NCBI GenBank assembly: GCA_028564705.1
Contig: JAPXFQ010002841.1
Span: 1,078,001 to 1,142,000 of the forward strand
Length of the DNA: 64,000 nucleotides
Origin: Apricaphanius iberus
Taxonomy: Eukaryota > Chordata > Actinopteri > Cyprinodontiformes > Aphaniidae
Direction: 5' to 3'
Shown here piece by piece: positions 50,641 through 63,730 of the stretch; within the stretch, counting starts at the first letter, position 1, and each line of letters begins with the position of its first letter. The position numbers and the translations under genes are program-made. Below the pieces are notes generated by a model. It was not told the origin of the DNA, made no database searches, and saw nothing but the letters and a program-made list of their open reading frames with translations.

Positions 50641-53600
50641 TTATGTAAAAGCAAAAGCTGCACTTTTACAGGACCTATTTTAATTAAGAAAATTCAAAAA
50701 ATGTTTAAAATAACTGATCATTTGTCTTTTCATTATCCCCAACAGACAGATTAAATGCTTCGTTTTGATAAGTGTTTTCAAAGTGTTTCTGTTTTTTTTG
50801 TTTTTTTGTTGTTTTTTTTTCACACAGGCTACCACTTGCAAAAACCCTAACACGATTTAAAAATCATAAGGGGTTATATGAGGCTCTTCTCAACTTTTTA
50901 TTCTGTTTTGTGCTTTTCAACCTATTTTATTTGTTTATTTGCACTTATTTCAAATATCTGGAGATAATTGAAGAGCACCTTTGAAAACTGGAACACAATT
51001 ATCTCTGCTAGAGCTGCAATAAGAGCATGTACACATTCACAGCAAGGGGTTAGAGTTGTCAGCGTGCAACTGAAAAATGCCCTGCAACTGAAAAATGCCC
51101 TGCAACTGTGTGATTTGGATATTATATTGTAGATATTATATATTCTAGGATCTTAAAATAAGGACATTTTATGTCGCCAAGTCTCATTTATACTAATTTG
51201 GAGGAAAGCTTGCCGTACTTACAGTTTCTTTATGGATCTTTAAGTAAAAGTAATTATCTGCTCAGCAGTTGGTCACAACAGAATTGCCTCAACAGCGTCC
51301 CCTGGGAAAAATTCAAAACACACTGCTCCCTGGCTTACTTTAGTGTACAGACATGACAATGTTCATACTTGGATGACTTTCTAAGACCTACTTAAAAGTC
51401 TTTAAAATATTATAGTCGAAAATGAACAGAAGTTGGCCATCTTAGATTGAACTTTACATTTTAACAACATTTTCCTTATTTATAGCCTTGGCATTTGACC
51501 AAACTCCTCCTAGAGATTCTGATCTACCAGCTGCAAAATTGGTCAATATGGCCTTCAGGAAGGGTAGATCTACAGTTAACAAAATCCTGACTTTTTGTAC
51601 ATGTTGAAGGTGCAGGTCCCGGCCTCAAACGTTAACTAAACACCAAAATAATAAGTTGTTATATCTCCTATGCTAAAAGTCACAAAGGTACTAGTCTTGC
51701 AGTAGTGGATCATCATAAGATCCTTGACAAAGCCAAATGGTCAAATGCTAACATCACTTTGACCCAAAAAATGTTAATTATACCATTCTGTTAGCCTTAA
51801 AATATGCTGTGCAGGAAAATAAAGCGAGTCAGATGTCGTCAACTGATCCAGAGTGCCTCTGTATTTGAACATTCAGTTTGTGTAATAAAACTAATAGAAT
51901 TTGGATTCCTCTCCTTGTCACTTCTATAAACAAACCTGCATGGAAACCAAATCCCACATATATGTTGTTTATGATCTATAGAAAGTTCTATTGAAGCCAA
52001 GGTCCATAGCCAACAGAAAGTCAGCCATTTTGTTCAAAAGCTACCATTTTGTGCCTTTGTCGTGTAGATTTGATCAGCAGGCTCACTGAAATTTTCGATA
52101 GGGCATGAGTCCCCTGGTCCCTAAAAAGGCCAGAGTGGCGATAAGCTGTGAGGGTTGTTCAAGGTCATTTTCAGCTTTAATTTTGATGTTCATTTTAAAA
52201 CCTTGAGAGAAATATTAATTGTACACTAATTGTTCACTGCCTACAAGATACCATCCTACAGGGTGAGCTCAGATTTGTTTGATGTGAGGTTCTTTGAAAT
52301 AAAGATCAGTACCATTAGACCGATCAGTAGTAAAAAGATTATTGTATTGCCATCCTCAGAATGGTGGAAGCTGTGGGAGGAAGAAGGGACTATGAAGAAC
52401 AACAAATGTTGTGGAGCACTAGCTCTAATCATAGTTTTGAAATGCACAGTATAAACCTTTGACACATAAATGTATCTGGAATAAGCCTGTGAATATTCTT
52501 ACAGCATTATCTAGAATGCAGCTTTAAACCAAACAGCTGTCTTCTTCTTTTTCAATATGCGTAGCAAGCATTTCATTTTTTGAACTCTCAGATGAAGCTG
52601 AAACATAATTTAATGTAACAATTTACATTAGCATATATTAAATTTACATTTGCAAATGGCATGCTTGTCAGACTTAGATTTTTAAGACTTGTAAGTTTGT
52701 AAAGAAAATCTATAATTTGTACATTTCCATTTCTATTCAGACTAGTTCACTTTGAGCAGGGAACCTCGACCCCACCAGAGTAAATTGAAGTATTTCTTTC
52801 TGACATATTTCTCTTTATTTCTTCAGTTATGTGTGTCCTCAGTACCAGCTCAGAACACAATGCCAAGTCAAGGGGGTTCTCTAAATTCATTTCAAGCTGC
52901 TATTTCATACTTTTGTTTGGTCTGGAATGCCAGCGGGTAACTGTAGCCATGGACGTAAAGGCAGAAGAGTGCATACAATACTAAATGCAATTTCGGCTCT
53001 GTATATAGTTTTAGGCTTACTAGACATTCATGAATCATTCTGACACAGAATATACTGGAAAAGAAGCAGTCAGACTGTCTGGCAATAGGGATATATTTAA
53101 AAATCTTTCTTACTGCACACATTCGGTCTACTAGTCCTTCAATTAAAACAGGCTGAGACAGGAAAGAGGAAGAGGTGTAAGACAGATGTCCACATTGCTT
53201 TTAGACAGTACACCCCTGGTGACACTGCTGCCCGATTGGTCTGTCAAGCTGAAATAGAAAGTGATTGAAAAGGTGAGTCGGAATCGGGCTTTGGGGAGGA
53301 ACACTTGCCAATCTGTAGATATAGGAGAAAGAAAATGTGGAGGGAAAACTGAAAGCTAAGTTTATAAATCAAGAATTATAAAGGTTTGAGATCATTTACA
53401 TAAATATTACAGTTGAAAAGAGGAAGAAGAGGAAAAAACAGCGTGTTTATATCAACGATTCTAGATGTGTGTTGGAAAAGATTTGACAACATCTATTAAA
53501 GTTATCCTGAGGATGTTGATAAAAAGGCCAGACCTCACAAAGAGGAACAGAACAACGTGTTTATTTGGATAAAACTTGATGCAAACCTTTTCAGAAAAAT

Positions 53601-53767
53601 CGAGGCGACCACACCGGTCTACATATAGTATCCTTCATTATCTCATAAGTTATTAAAGCTACATTCACATTTGTAAATACGCCAAGACTGGTCTCTGCAG
53701 GGTCTTTGGGAGATCTTAACAATCGTATTCAAAATAAAAGGTGTGGGGGGGGGGGGTTGCCTATCAG
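50641..53767. other. Intergenic stretch with an old unclassified repeat
   Basis: No gene recognised. The sequence near 52018 (CAGCCATTTTGTTCAAAAGC) resembles 55692-55715, pointing to an old shared repeat. An 18-bp unit is duplicated near 51065-51108, and a G-run lies at 53744-53757. Confidence 0.5.
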
Positions 53768-55115
53768 CAGTGTTCGGAGTAACGGCATTTAAGTATTTTT
53801 TAGGTAACAGAGTAATTTAATTACTTTTCCTATCGTTACAATGCCGTTACTGTTGCTGGAGATATAAAGTGGCGCATTACAATGTGGCTGAATGACGCAC
53901 AGCAGCTTCAGGCTTTCTGAAGGACGCATTTCAGCTGTAAGGAGAGAGCAGGTGCCGGTGACGATTGCTGGGCGGGCGGATACCCTGACCACTCTCGATG
54001 TCTGCATTCTGTAAGAGCGCAGTGAAGTTAATAAAACACCCGCTGCAAGAGTCCGATGACTCGGATCCACTGGAAGAGTCAGCGACCTGCCACCAGCAGC
54101 CGCTGGAAGGAACTGAGACTTGTCACAGGCAGTCGCGGGAGGAAGCAGTGGACTGCCCCCCCCCCAAAAAAAAATCAAGAGACCCAGAGCCTGAAGTCTC
54201 GGGTTAAATCGCAAGAACAGTCACTGGAGTCCTGGGTTCTGGGCTGTGCTCTGGACTCCCAGGCTCAAAAACATCCCCTGTGGAACCTGGCCCGGGAACA
54301 CAAACTGTGGACTTGGATTCCAGAACACATTCCGGAAATCAAGGCTCCAGAGAGCACCCTGAGGGTGTGAATCCCAAAGCACTTTCCGAAAACCCGGACC
54401 CCAAAACTCCTGCAAAATGGTCGGATCCAGAGATCCATTCCAAAATCCCATGGAAGGCGGAAACCAGGAACTGCAGGTAAACACCGCTGGAGTGCAGCCG
54501 AGGAGGAGGCAGACGGCCAAACAGCGTGGCCCAAGCGGCTTTTTTAATCCATTTGGCTTCCTCTACCACCCAATCCAGACCCAACGCAGTTAAACCAGCT
54601 CCTGGCCCTGGAGGAGGCTCTCCAAATCCTCTGCTGCACCTATCCTCCCCCAGGGCTCAGGGAGGGCGGTGGCTTTTTCCAGGAACCACGGGACCTGCAC
54701 AACAAACCCCCCCATGAGATCTGATCCAGGGTGAAGGAGAAACTCGCAAATATCACCTAGTGCAGCGATCTCATGAGAAGCTAATTGAGAAACAGGCCCG
54801 GAGTGATCCACGGGGCCTTGAGGGTCGAAGGAGGAAGGCAGGGGCTGATCTGGTTTGCTCCCGCCGGGGAGATGTTTGGGGAGGCGAGGAAGGACGCTGG
54901 GAAGACCTCGGCCGGCAGATTGTTGCTTGGAAAGGGAGTGACCAAGGCGAACGCAGGGCTCTCCTGTATCTAGAATGGAGCTGCTTTTTTGTGTCTCCTC
55001 CACTGACACTGGGAAGTGGGCTCAGAGACAGCCATATCAACTGGAGGATCTGGAGACTCTTCAGGATTGTCGTACTGGGGAGCTAGGACGTCAGGGACCT
55101 AATCAAGATGAATAA
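53768..55115. other. hAT-like left end followed by a GC-rich block of unknown nature
   Basis: At 53768 CAGTGTTCGGAGTAACGGC is a typical fish hAT left terminus. AACGGCATT and AATGCCGTT form an inverted pair within 75 bp. From about 53990 to 55090 the DNA is GC-rich with few stops in several frames on both strands. The frame 53998-54207 reads MSAFCKSAVKLIKHPLQESD, then ESATCHQQPLEGTETCHRQS. From about 54230 to 54460 a degenerate 27-bp period is visible (9-residue repeats such as LAREHKLWT, WIPEHIPEI). An AATAAA lies at 55110. No matching right terminus was found. It could be a decayed retroelement, a hAT with captured DNA or a minisatellite. I do not recognise a protein. Confidence 0.4.
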
Positions 55116-56376
55116 AACTGAAAACCGAAAGTTATTGTCAATGGCAAAAAAAATAAATGGCAGTAAATAAAATACATTCAATTGGTCAATAGAACAATCT
55201 TAGTTACACTGGAATGTAAAATGAAAATTAGAACTAAATAATGAATTTCATTTTTGAAAAATTAAAACTATTAAGTTAAAGTGTGTTGTACTCGTTTGTC
55301 TTAGTTATAATAACTTCCATGTAAGTTCACTTTACTTTCTATACATTAGTGGCTCCAACACATAATTACCTAGTCCTGTTTATTTATTATTTTAATGCAA
55401 TCGGTTTGCAATTTTTTTTTAAGTAAGGTGTACTAATCGGATTTTATTGGGGTCATTTGCTCATGTCACCTAAGCCCCGCCCCCTGATAACAGGAAGTGC
55501 AATGTTTTGCTTAGAACAGTCTGTATTTGAATCTTTTAACCTCATCAACATGTAGGCTAACTGTGGCCAGTGATTGTAAACATCATCATGCCATAGAAAT
55601 GCATTTGGCTCTAATTTACACATGCAACATCTAACTTGCCCCAATTTCGACATGATGGATATTAGTCCAACCCCGAATTAGTGCAGAAAGTCTACCATTT
55701 TGTTCGAGAGCTGCTATGTTTCCTCTTTGAACACTTTGTCAACAACAACAAAGTCACATTAGCTTTGTAAAAATATATTCATGTCAAATTCACAACCCTG
55801 TGTCCCTGTATTTTTATCAGTATACATTTCCTTAGAGTAGGACTCCCAGAGAAATAAACATAACCTCCAAATTGTGTATACAGATCTTTTCTGCTAAACA
55901 AAGGGCAGCAACTGGTTGTACTTGGCTGTACTTCGAGAAGAAAATATATTAATCAATTTGTCAAAGTTTTGACAATGCCCTGGCACTATATGTAATGAAG
56001 AGGGGGAGGTGAGGTGCAGAAAAAATCATTGCATAGGGTTTGTAATATGATTCACAACTGTTGCAAAACTGCTTACGAAAGTATCTTGAAGCATATGAGT
56101 CTAGCCTCACTGTGATTGACAAAGAATGAGCTCTGTAACACACAGCTGGATTTTGTGTATCCCTCTGACAAGTGACACTAAGCCATGTTCAAATTATTAT
56201 GCATAGATGGAATGCATACTGCTTTGTACATAAAACGTCCTCAGCTGCATCCCCTTTTGCTGATGGTGTTTCCTCTTTTACAGCAGGGCTGATACTGATT
56301 ATCTAGGTGAAGAAACCCCATATGTATATAGTAACATTCTACAAATCAACAACTCAGCAACATCCTACACCATATA
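55116..56376. other. Intergenic stretch, no gene seen
   Basis: AT-rich apart from a short GCCCCGCCCC at 55474. The part around 55450-55740 shares phrases with 52000-52100, as noted there. No coding block is seen. Confidence 0.55.
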
Positions 56377-57862
56377 CAAAGGTATCCAGTAACAAAGTAC
56401 TAATACTTTCTTGTCTTACTTAAGCAGAAATATGGGGTATTTATACTTTACTGGCGTTATTATGGATTGGCCTACACTCATTACATTTTCACACAGTTAT
56501 CTGTGTTTTCTACTTTTTATATTATGAAAATTGCCTCATTACTCCTGTTTCATTTAGTCTTGTCATTTTATTAAAAAGCAACACAAACAAACTATCGAAA
56601 AAATGAAAACTGCGATTTGATAATAATGTTAAACATCAACCATTCTGACACCCTGGATCCATTTCATACTGCACACACAGGGGGGACGTGAACCGAATAT
56701 TTTCATATTTGTGTGGTTTTTTAGAACAGTTATTGGAAAAATTTAAAGGTTGCACGTCTTTACTGACAGATTACAATGAACATCCATGACCATTTGGTGC
56801 AGATGCGGCAACAGTTTTAACTTTACCAGGACGCTCTGGAATGCGACTGTTACCATTGTGGTTGGTTAAAGATTCACTTCAAAGAGCCTGGTGTCATGCA
56901 AAAGGAATGCTGAAGCAATAGGAAGCTGAATACAGTTTCTGAATTCTGATCACTTCAGTCACAGAAATGTTCCTATGATTGAAGTGGAGCTTGTAGTTCC
57001 AGTCTTTAGTGTGGCAGTGGAGCACAGATTCAGCTTCTAGAACATTTTTCCGAACCTTAGGTATTTGTGCCGCCATGAGGATCATGGCGGCACACATACA
57101 CATGGTGACACATGTGTAGGAAGGAAAGAAAACGGCTTAGATACTGATCTAACTCAATTCACCATCTTTCTGTTGCAATGAGGTAAACTAATTTAAAATA
57201 AAACAAAATATTTAAACAAATCAAGCGGGGTTCATTGGACACACCTGATGACTTCAATTTACTGTTTTTTGTGTGTGTTTTTTTTATGTAGCTGACCTCT
57301 GGCTGTGGATGACACAAACCCCTTCACAGTCCAGCCAGGACTAAGCAGACATATGTTACCAAGTTCAAAGATGCCCAAGAGACTAAGGAAATACACTATT
57401 ACAAATAGGTAGCTAGTCATCATATCATTCACTCCATGAAACACGTATTAATGCTAAACAGTCCATATATAGTTCTTTAATGTATTAGCATTGCACTAAA
57501 ATGTGTTAATTTTGATGGACATATATGCAGCTGAATTAGTTTGCCTAGTGTATCCCTAATTTTTTATTATTAAGATTTTCATATAACATCATAGTTATTA
57601 TGGCCTTTTGTAAAAGTGTTTTTGGGGGAGGTGTTGTAGTGCTGTCTGTGGTGCAGCTCATGCTTTAGTCTTTAAACTGTATTTTTTAAACTGACTTTAC
57701 TTTTACTTTTATACTATAAGCAGTTTTGAATCCAGTACTTTTTAATTTTTACTTGATTAAAAACACTTTGCTTGATATTTTAACTTATACCTAATATTTG
57801 TTTAAACCCTAGTAACTATACTTCTACTTGAGTATCAAATTTGAATACTTTTGACACCTCTG
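56377..57862. mobile_element. Non-autonomous hAT element, 1486 bp, perfect 8-bp target duplication
   Basis: Ends CAAAGGTATCCAGTAACAAAG (21 bp; first ten diagnostic) and right-end complement CAGAGGTGTCAAAAGTATTC agree as CARAGGTRTC. ACCATATA flanks both sides exactly (56369-56376 and 57863-57870). AGTACT/TACTTTTACTT motifs repeat near both ends. The interior has no long ORF and contains a perfect short palindrome at 57067-57093. Confidence 0.78.
57067..57093. repeat. Perfect 12-bp inverted repeat with 3-nt loop
   Basis: GTGCCGCCATGA, GGA, TCATGGCGGCAC. It is GC-rich within an AT-rich hAT element, so a stable hairpin is possible. Confidence 0.85.
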
Positions 57863-60289
57863 ACCATATATGGTACAATTTGGTAAGAAGAGGAAGATCC
57901 ACTCCTTTCTGACTGACTTCAGTCATGGTCATCCGTTATTGACTTTAAAGCTTTGCCGTTTGATACAGTTTGATACAAGATAAAAAAAAATAATAACTCA
58001 TCGCTCCCCATTACAGATATTGAACCAACAACTGTTACTAATTCCAGTTTTTTCTCGTTTGCCACTTGGTTTAGAGCATATTAGCTAATTTCAATGCTAG
58101 TCCTATAGAATTATATAGTTTAGGCTGACCAACATAGTGTGTTAATCAATGTTTGGAAAACTAATGTTTAAATAGATTTTTTAATCAGCTTTGTATAGCT
58201 ATCTTCTTAAAATCCAGTCACTCAGCAGCAGCAGTTCCTATGCCAAAATTAACAACCTGTTTGGTAAATCATTAAGATGTTTACCATTGTTTAAATATGT
58301 TCTTTCCACATGACAGCCTTCAAATGTGAACATAAAATAAGATGGTGTTGGATAAATGATATAACACTTGTTTGATCAATTCCCTCGGTGCAATGGCTGT
58401 TGCTGTGGATTTATCTATGAATACAGACTGTATGCTGGATGAATTTGTGTTTGGTGGCACTAATTCATGTGCAACACTCAAGCTTGATATTTTCTTTATT
58501 CTTTTTCTATTATCTCTGCAAATCAGAAACAAACAATCTCATAAAATAAAATTCGACTGTCTTTTGATTTCATTAAGTACCTCCACTGAAACTTACCCAC
58601 TCCACTGGTCCAAACCATAAACTTTGAATGAATAATAATTAACTGAGATGTAGGGTGACATCAAGTAAATTGGGACATCAGATAAGACAGGCAACTTAAG
58701 GTCTTTTTAAGGCATTAGAAGCATACAAGTTGAAAAACACCAGTCCAGACATCTTTGGGCATCTATTTTATGGTTATTTTACCCCAGCCAATCAATGTGA
58801 AAAATTTTAACAGATGGTATTTTAATTTTTTTTATCAGGTTTAGTTGGGCTGTTAATAAACCTAACCATATCAACCAAATTTCCCCATTTTGAAGAGCTC
58901 AATGCCATTTCAATTAAGTTATGCTCAGACGGAATTGAGACGCCCTTCTATAAAAAAGCCACCTCCGTATCCTTATAAATCTCCCAACTCAAGAACAGGT
59001 AAGGATGCTAAATGCATCTTCTAGTAATCCTTCGCCTTCTAACTGAATGTTGGAGATATGGTGATTGCCTCCATCACTGTAGCTCTTCTTATTACACTAC
59101 TTATGTCCTCTGGTGTATTTTCTAAATATGCCAGTAAACTCCCCTAACTATGGAGTATGTGTTTTGTTTTTTTTCGTTGTCTCCAGTTGCATGCATTGCA
59201 TGTGTGTTGGGATGAACCGCATAAATTTATAGTGCAACACTGTGTCCGCCCAGTACTGTGAGGTAACGCACTGTTTTTTTGTTTGTTTTTTTTATATTAT
59301 GACCTTACCATCCTGGGCTTAAAATGTAATGCTCTTTACAAATGGTGCTACAAATGGGTTTTTTAAGATGTGTCCCTTATTCATCTCACCTGATCTCAAA
59401 AGATGGCTTCTTCATAAAGTCATGACATGTTGCAAAAATTAAGTCAGCCAATTGGATCAGCTGATTTTAAGAATCTTTGTTTGAGCATCTAAATGCCTTC
59501 TTTCCTCTGAGCTGCACAGCATGGGACAATGCAGTTTGGAATGATGCTGTATTTTGTGTGTTTCCTTTGTAAAAGCAGCCCATCCAACCAACCCATGCAC
59601 ACCATTCCAGGGCTCCTTCAGTAGTAGGTCTATGTTACTGTATGGTTAAGGTGGAGTTACTAGCCTTGCATAGCACAATCCAAATATGTGGGGATAGAAA
59701 AACGCCACTGCTTGCGACAAACACGAGGTACTACTGTGTCACGTTTGTTGTCACACTAGTATGATGCAACATTAGGCATTTGGGTTTAACCCCACAAGCC
59801 CAGTGAGAGTCCAACTTCCGGTTGATACAGTCTCCTGAATACACCTGATCATAAAATAGCATACCAAACCGCACCAACCCGTGCCGTACTGCTCAGTGGA
59901 CTAAGGCACAAGACACTTAGGACACGGATCTCGTAAGACCATTATCGGTATCGGTGCATCTCTATTTGTTGATGTTAAAGTGATACAAGCAGAGTGCATC
60001 AGGATGACAAAAAGAAAACAGCAGCTAAAATGTTATCCATTAAAATGAAGGTATGCAGAATAGTAACTCTGAATATTAAACACCTTGAAACAGATGTGTT
60101 ACAGCAGCAAAGGACCACACTGGCTGCCACTGGAATTAATTAAGAACACAAAACTAAGGCTATGAGTTATACAAGGTAAAATATATTGGATAATAATGCG
60201 TTAGAAATAAGCTAGCTGTGTAATGGCTCAAAATTTAATTGCGACATTCAGTATATTCTTATTGGTGTCAGATTTTAATGTGGATGACA
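57863..60289. other. Intergenic stretch, no gene seen
   Basis: No coding block recognised. ATCGGTATCGGTGCATCTCTA at 59944-59964 resembles the right end of a hAT MITE but no left partner was found. Confidence 0.55.
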
Positions 60290-60700
60290 GTAAAGCTTTA
60301 ATCCCTTCTGCAGGTCATAGATATTCAGGCTGGTGGTGGAAATGAAATAGTGAGTGGAAAATGTACTGGCACACTTTAGATCTAGCATCATTTAAATGCT
60401 ATCTTGTGATGGCTACATTCAACAAAATAATTGACCATGTGACCAAGCTCAAATCACCCCAAAACTGTTTTTATGAACAACAGAGTTTGTTTTACTCATG
60501 CTCTGTAATCGAGTCACCTTCAAAGTTATCAGACCTCAATCCAACAGAACAGTTTTGGGATATGGTATGTTGATAGATTCAATTTGGATAATGATCAATT
60601 TCTGTCAAGGTGTACCTAATCAAGTTATTAATGACTGTAAATCAGCTGTCATTGCCATGGGAGCATGTGGAGTAATACAGACAGATGTTTGGGTTATGGA
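60290..60700 (+). mobile_element. Decayed Tc1-like fragment (family C)
   Basis: The + strand carries TGGCACACTTTAG, AGCATCATTTAAATGC, ATTGACCATGTGACC, TCAGACCTCAATCCAACAGA and TTTTGGGATATGGTATG in the order of the family-C transposase (compare the minus strand of 32400-32700). SDLNPTEQFWDMV is the readable C-terminal phrase. Termini are missing. Confidence 0.55.
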
Positions 60701-63500
60701 CACAACATTTGTGAAAAATGTATGCAAATCTTACAGCACTGGATGTTACCTGTTGTATGCGTTGTATGAATGTCTTGACATTGTCCAAAACATCTGTGAC
60801 AGCTTGGGTTTCCTAAAGCACAAATCATGCATGCTACAATATTAGATGCTGGCATGTTTTTCATTTAAACCTCCATATATTCACACAATACCAAATGCAA
60901 GGTAGATATACGATAATGTTTCCAGTTTAAGTTTGGCGTCTTGATGAAAATGAGGCACAAGTGTGACTATGACAGTTGACATTACCAAAAATATTTTATC
61001 TAAAATTAATTCTCTGAAACAAAGTAATTTACAAATGTTGTGTGAACATTTAAATGGCTAGATGCATTCAAGTTATATCAGTTGTTGATTGTATTTTATT
61101 CAGAATACCAATTGACCAATGCAGCATAGCAGATGCTCCTCTGTTATTTTCTGTATTTTTGCATGCACCAAGATGCCTCCAAAATGGTATAAAATCCAGT
61201 AACAGGAAAATGCCACTCTGCTGTCTCTATTTTACGGTTGATTTGCTGTCAGTTGGTTTTTAGAGTTTCATCTCAAAGATTCACAGAATAATTACAATAA
61301 ACAGGTTCGATATTTGGAATGGCTTGGTAATTGATGTTATTCCCTGAAACAGAGCGACACAAAACAAAGCAATGGTGTACATGCTTGAATGTGTCTTTCT
61401 GAGGTAGCAGCTGCTACCTAATGTACTGACTGCTCAAACATACAGTATTAATCAGGATGTCATGTTACTGTCATGTCCTGCTGCTAAAATCTCTTTCTTT
61501 GGTTGGTCTAAATCAATACCATTTTAGGTGGTTACACCTTCCACCCCCTGCGCAGATAGACACATCTTTGGCTGATTTATCAGAGCTTAATTGCATGTCA
61601 CTTTACGATTCAGAGTTAACCCTTTCAACATACGACAGGCAGCGTTACCAAAAGGAGGGAAAATAGTTCTTAATATCACCAGATGAAGTGAATTGTCTGT
61701 AGCTAAGAGTAAAATAACAGTAAATTTCCTCCAGAACGCCATGCTATTTTGTGTTGGTACAGACAATGAAGAAAATGCATGATAAATGATGATACAGTAT
61801 GCATGTGCATGTCTTATACAATAATCTGCTTGGTGATGGCTGAATATGGACGTGTATAAATATTGAAAGAGGCAGCTACCCATTGTCAGTACTTGTGTCT
61901 GTGGAAGGCAGCTGGGAAACTAGAGAAAGATTGATAAGAAACATGTAGCACAACATGGGTTGAAGTTTTTAAATTAATCTAACCATATTTATATGCCTTA
62001 CCAATATATCATTAACATTTTTTTGTTAAAATACAGGTAGAGGGTTTTTTTATGCTTATCCATTAAAATGAGGAAAAATGACAAACAATATTTCCCATAG
62101 TACAAAATACAGTTATTCCAAACATACGACATTAAATAAATGTACATTTGACCTCATTAACTGGTTAAATTTCCTATCTATTCCCTATTTAAATGAATCT
62201 TTTTTTTCTTTTTTTTTCCAGATGTTGCAACCACTTCATTGTGAAGTATAGTAGGGGGAAAGGACAATGCCAAAAATGTAAAATGAAATATAGTCCCTTT
62301 TAATATCCTAAATAATTTCTTTCATCAATCTAGATGGTACAGCTGCAGTGTCTCATTTGAATATGAAAGGCCACCGCAGGCATATATCAGGATGACTGAC
62401 CCTGAACAGATTGTAGGAATCTTAGAGTCCTGAGTCACCCATCTTTATATGAGAATGTTAACACATTATGTAGGGATTAATTAGCCATATATTGTATTAT
62501 CATTAAGTATAAGTCAAAATAAACTACTTGCCAACCTTGTATACTGTAAGAACTAAATGCAGGGACTGTGGAGCATATCTAAAATAGGCAGGACCCATCA
62601 GTCTTCGGTGCTTGTTTTGTGTCAAGCCAGGATGTTATTTAGAAAGTGCTGATTAACATGTGATATCGAAACCGATTCACTGTTTTATTTTTGAGTCATA
62701 GTAATATTTAGTGTATGATTTGACCAGAATACACCATGAAACTAAACAGCCGCAAAATAGAGTACAGAAATGCAGTGGACTGTCATCGAGGCAGAACTGC
62801 TAGGTAAAGCAATTCTCAATGGTAAACAGCTGCCAGCAGCCACGTCCTTTTTTCTTTTATTGCATAACTTAAACATAGTGATGCCCTGTAGATTAAAAAG
62901 CAAATCAAACTCACCCCTTCTGTCCTGCTGCTTAAGTAATGCTGTCACATGTTGTACTGGATAGAATTGGTAACCAAAATATCCAGTGTATCAAACTTTG
63001 GTGTTTTCAGATAATCTTTAACCAGAAAATATTTTCAGAGCTGTGAGGGATCAGAAAAAATTCTCAGTATAAGTAGCTAATTGCTTTATAACCTTGTGCA
63101 CTTTCTGGAAGCAGCCTTGTTATAACAGGTTTGGCTAAAAACCTGCTAACTTTAGCTGAATCCTTTGCACAAGTTGTCTGCCGTTTGTACTTATGGCTTT
63201 AAAACATAAAAAGACCTCTTAACTGGCAAGTCACTCAAAAATCTACTGGATCTTTAATATTTGTTGTTACTAGAACTCGTTCTTAATAAATAAAAACTCA
63301 TGAATACTCAATGTAACACATTCTGACTGACATGAAACAGTTTTGTTTGGGTTTTATTTTAGCTCCAACAGTGTGATAGCAAAAAAACTATCAGGAGCTG
63401 TTTGATTAAAGGATGAGGAATCCTTTAGATCCTGTGCCAGGTTTTTGCTCGACTTTTTTCCCAATTTGCTATTTTTTTGTTTTTGATTGTTTTGTTTTTT
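60701..63500. other. Intergenic stretch, no gene seen
   Basis: AT-rich, with short open frames on both strands and no recognisable domain or repeat end. Confidence 0.6.
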
Positions 63501-63730
63501 TTAATTCAGTTGAATTCAGTTAATTTATATGCTGTAAAATCACAACACAATATTCTTAAAGCACATCATAACATAAACAGGTCTAATTCATATTAACATA
63601 TATAGTTTCCCATTCATTCGAGTACAATCTCAGAGATTTATTAACAGAAAACACACTCTAACCAAAATCAATTTGTAGAGAACAGCATGTAAATTGATCA
63701 CCACGAACAACTATTTCAAAGCAGCTACTA
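63500..63730 (-). mobile_element. LINE 3' end (Rex1-like tail), minus strand
   Basis: AATTCAGTTGAATTCAGTTAA followed by TTTATATGCTGTAAAATCAC and CAATATTCTTAAAGCACA is the reverse of the GAATT-tailed LINE 3' end seen at 48830-48910. It is diverged. Confidence 0.5.

Noticed and set aside
54221..55086. Long frames on both strands of the GC-rich block
   Set aside because: No frame is favoured over the others and no domain is recognised, so none is annotated as a gene; the block is reported instead as unexplained.
59944..59964. ATCGGTATCGGTGCATCTCTA, like a hAT right end
   Set aside because: No left terminus or duplication could be paired with it.
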